Assembly (NCBI GenBank): GCA_007127615.1
Contig: SKZB01000150.1
Location: forward strand, 1-6,327
Origin: Phycisphaerales bacterium
GTDB lineage: Bacteria > Planctomycetota > Phycisphaerae > Phycisphaerales > SM1A02
Length of the DNA: 6,327 nucleotides
Direction of reading: 5' to 3'
A program made the translations under genes and the position numbers. The notes below the pieces were generated by a model, which saw only the letters and a program-made list of their open reading frames with translations, was not told the origin of the DNA and searched no databases. The number at the start of each line of letters is the position of its first letter. Positions within the stretch are counted from its first letter, which is position 1. Of this stretch, positions 5,620-6,327 are shown piece by piece.

Positions 5620-6159
5620 TCATCGATCCACCCCTTCGCCGCTCCGCCCTTCCCCCCGATATCTCTCGGCCATGGCATCCAGCGCATCGGGAATCACCCG
5701 CACCGCGCCGACGGTCGCCATGAAGTTCGTATCGCCGCCCCAGCGCGGCACGAGGTGCGCATGCAGATGTTCCGGCACCCCCGCGCCCGCGGCCTTCCCC
5801 TCGTTGATGCCGTAATTGATTCCCTGCGGATTGAGCGCCCGGCGCATCAACTCCGCCGCCCGTTCGACGAGTCGCCAGAATGCGGCACGCTCTGCCGCCG
5901 TGTAATCCAGCAGTGTCGGCTTGGCCCGGCCGAGCGCCACCAGCAGATGCCCGTTCGCGTAGGGATACCGGTTGAGCAGAATCATGCCCCGCTCGTTCCG
6001 CTCGATCACATGATTCTGTTCATCAAGCTCCGGCGTGTTCCAGTAGTCCAGCAGGAAACTGCCCTCCGGCGCGGTCGGGCCGGACGCTTCCGCCGCCTTG
6101 CGCTCCAGATCTCGCAAATACGCCATGCGCCACGGCGCCCAGAGACTCTCGTGATTCAT
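5620..6159 (-). CDS. HIT-family nucleotide hydrolase/phosphorylase (Ap4A phosphorylase-like)
   Basis: A 179-residue cytoplasmic enzyme expected to act on nucleoside phosphates such as diadenosine tetraphosphate, through a histidine triad. The triad is HLHAHLV (131-137), with H133 the expected catalytic nucleophile. The start LWAPWRMAYL (6-15), ILLNRYPYANGHLLV (60-74), GINYGINEGKAAGAG (113-127) and PRWGGDTNFM (138-147) fit the long HIT group that includes actinobacterial Ap4A phosphorylases. Many relatives have a CxxC pair near residue 35; here that stretch reads GSFLLDYWN and the protein has no cysteine at all, so the structural zinc is presumably lost. The frame is open upstream through the octamer array to the window edge, but ATG 6159 matches the family start and the array reads open in every frame. 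No Shine-Dalgarno site is seen; TACCAT at 6167-6172 might be a -10 for a leaderless mRNA. Confidence 0.95.
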   Translation of the reverse strand: MNHESLWAPWRMAYLRDLERKAAEASGPTAPEGSFLLDYWNTPELDEQNHVIERNERGMILLNRYPYANGHLLVALGRAKPTLLDYTAAERAAFWRLVERAAELMRRALNPQGINYGINEGKAAGAGVPEHLHAHLVPRWGGDTNFMATVGAVRVIPDALDAMAERYRGEGRSGEGVDR

Positions 6160-6183
6160 AGCGGGTATGGTAGAAAGACTTAA

Positions 6184-6327
6184 GCGACGGAGCGACGGAG
6201 CGACGGAGCGACGGAGGCACGGAGCGACGGAGGCACGGAGGCACGGAGGCACGGAGGCACGGAGGCACGGAGGCACGGAGGCACGGAGGCACGGAGGCAC
6301 GGAGGCACGGAGGCACGGAGGCACGGA
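6184..6327 (+). repeat. Perfect tandem octamer array, 18 units, running off the window
   Basis: Eighteen uninterrupted 8-bp units of two kinds: A = GCGACGGA and B = GGCACGGA, in the order A A A A B A followed by twelve B. No base deviates from these two forms, so the array is recent or actively homogenised. It begins 24 bp upstream of the HIT start codon and occupies that gene's presumed promoter region. Because 8 is not a multiple of 3 and no unit yields a stop, all six frames are open and give an 8-residue peptide repeat (PPCLRASV on the minus strand). Such frames should not be taken as genes. Confidence 0.95.

Noticed and set aside
6160..6324. N-terminal extension of the HIT protein through the octamers
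   Set aside because: The array is open in all frames by its nature, and homologous HIT proteins start at the LWAPWR region.
6184..6327. CRISPR array
   Set aside because: Units are 8 bp and directly abutting, with no spacers.

Overview
The window is GC-rich and reads as chromosomal DNA of a planctomycete, most likely from the Phycisphaerae side of the phylum. This is an inference from gene families, not from any marker RNA. The clues are an ECF sigma factor of the planctomycete-typical 'HTLQPTALVHEAY' family overlapping the start of a kinase gene, a Ser/Thr kinase carrying zinc ribbons next to a PP2C phosphatase, a tiny lipoprotein ending in '...TSGNPR', and genes mostly lacking Shine-Dalgarno sites.

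Layout. 1-65 (minus): first 21 codons of a gene, probably a Ser/Thr kinase, overlapping the sigma gene by 14 nt. 52-630 (minus): ECF-like sigma factor, with a candidate -10 and an inverted repeat just upstream. 631-1446: non-coding, with a candidate plus-strand promoter and a GC hairpin. 1447-2820 and 2863-3699 (plus): kinase-zinc ribbon protein and PP2C phosphatase, a kinase/phosphatase pair 42 nt apart. 3700-4544: no confident gene, but one plus-strand frame looks coding, encodes a hydrophobic segment and is broken by a TGA. 4545-4853 (minus): small lipoprotein with a good sigma70-type promoter at 4909-4937. 4854-5619: no protein gene, but the most structured DNA of the window. 5620-6159 (minus): HIT-family hydrolase/phosphorylase. 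6184-6327: 18 perfect tandem octamers running off the window edge.

The most interesting item is 5057-5298. Its ends pair over 23 positions (21 Watson-Crick and 2 G-U on the plus strand). Inside lies a second long helix (5085-5106 with 5221-5240) plus several hairpins, and a TACAAT box sits at the spacing expected to start transcription at the first base of the outer helix. I propose an undescribed structured RNA of about 240 nt; a fold-back (MITE-like) element is the main alternative. A decayed copy of the octamer array follows directly, then a cluster of alternating AAGCATG inverted repeats.

The genes suggest signalling by reversible Ser/Thr phosphorylation (kinase and phosphatase) and a separate sigma factor-kinase module. 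The lipoprotein and HIT protein appear to be independent transcription units.
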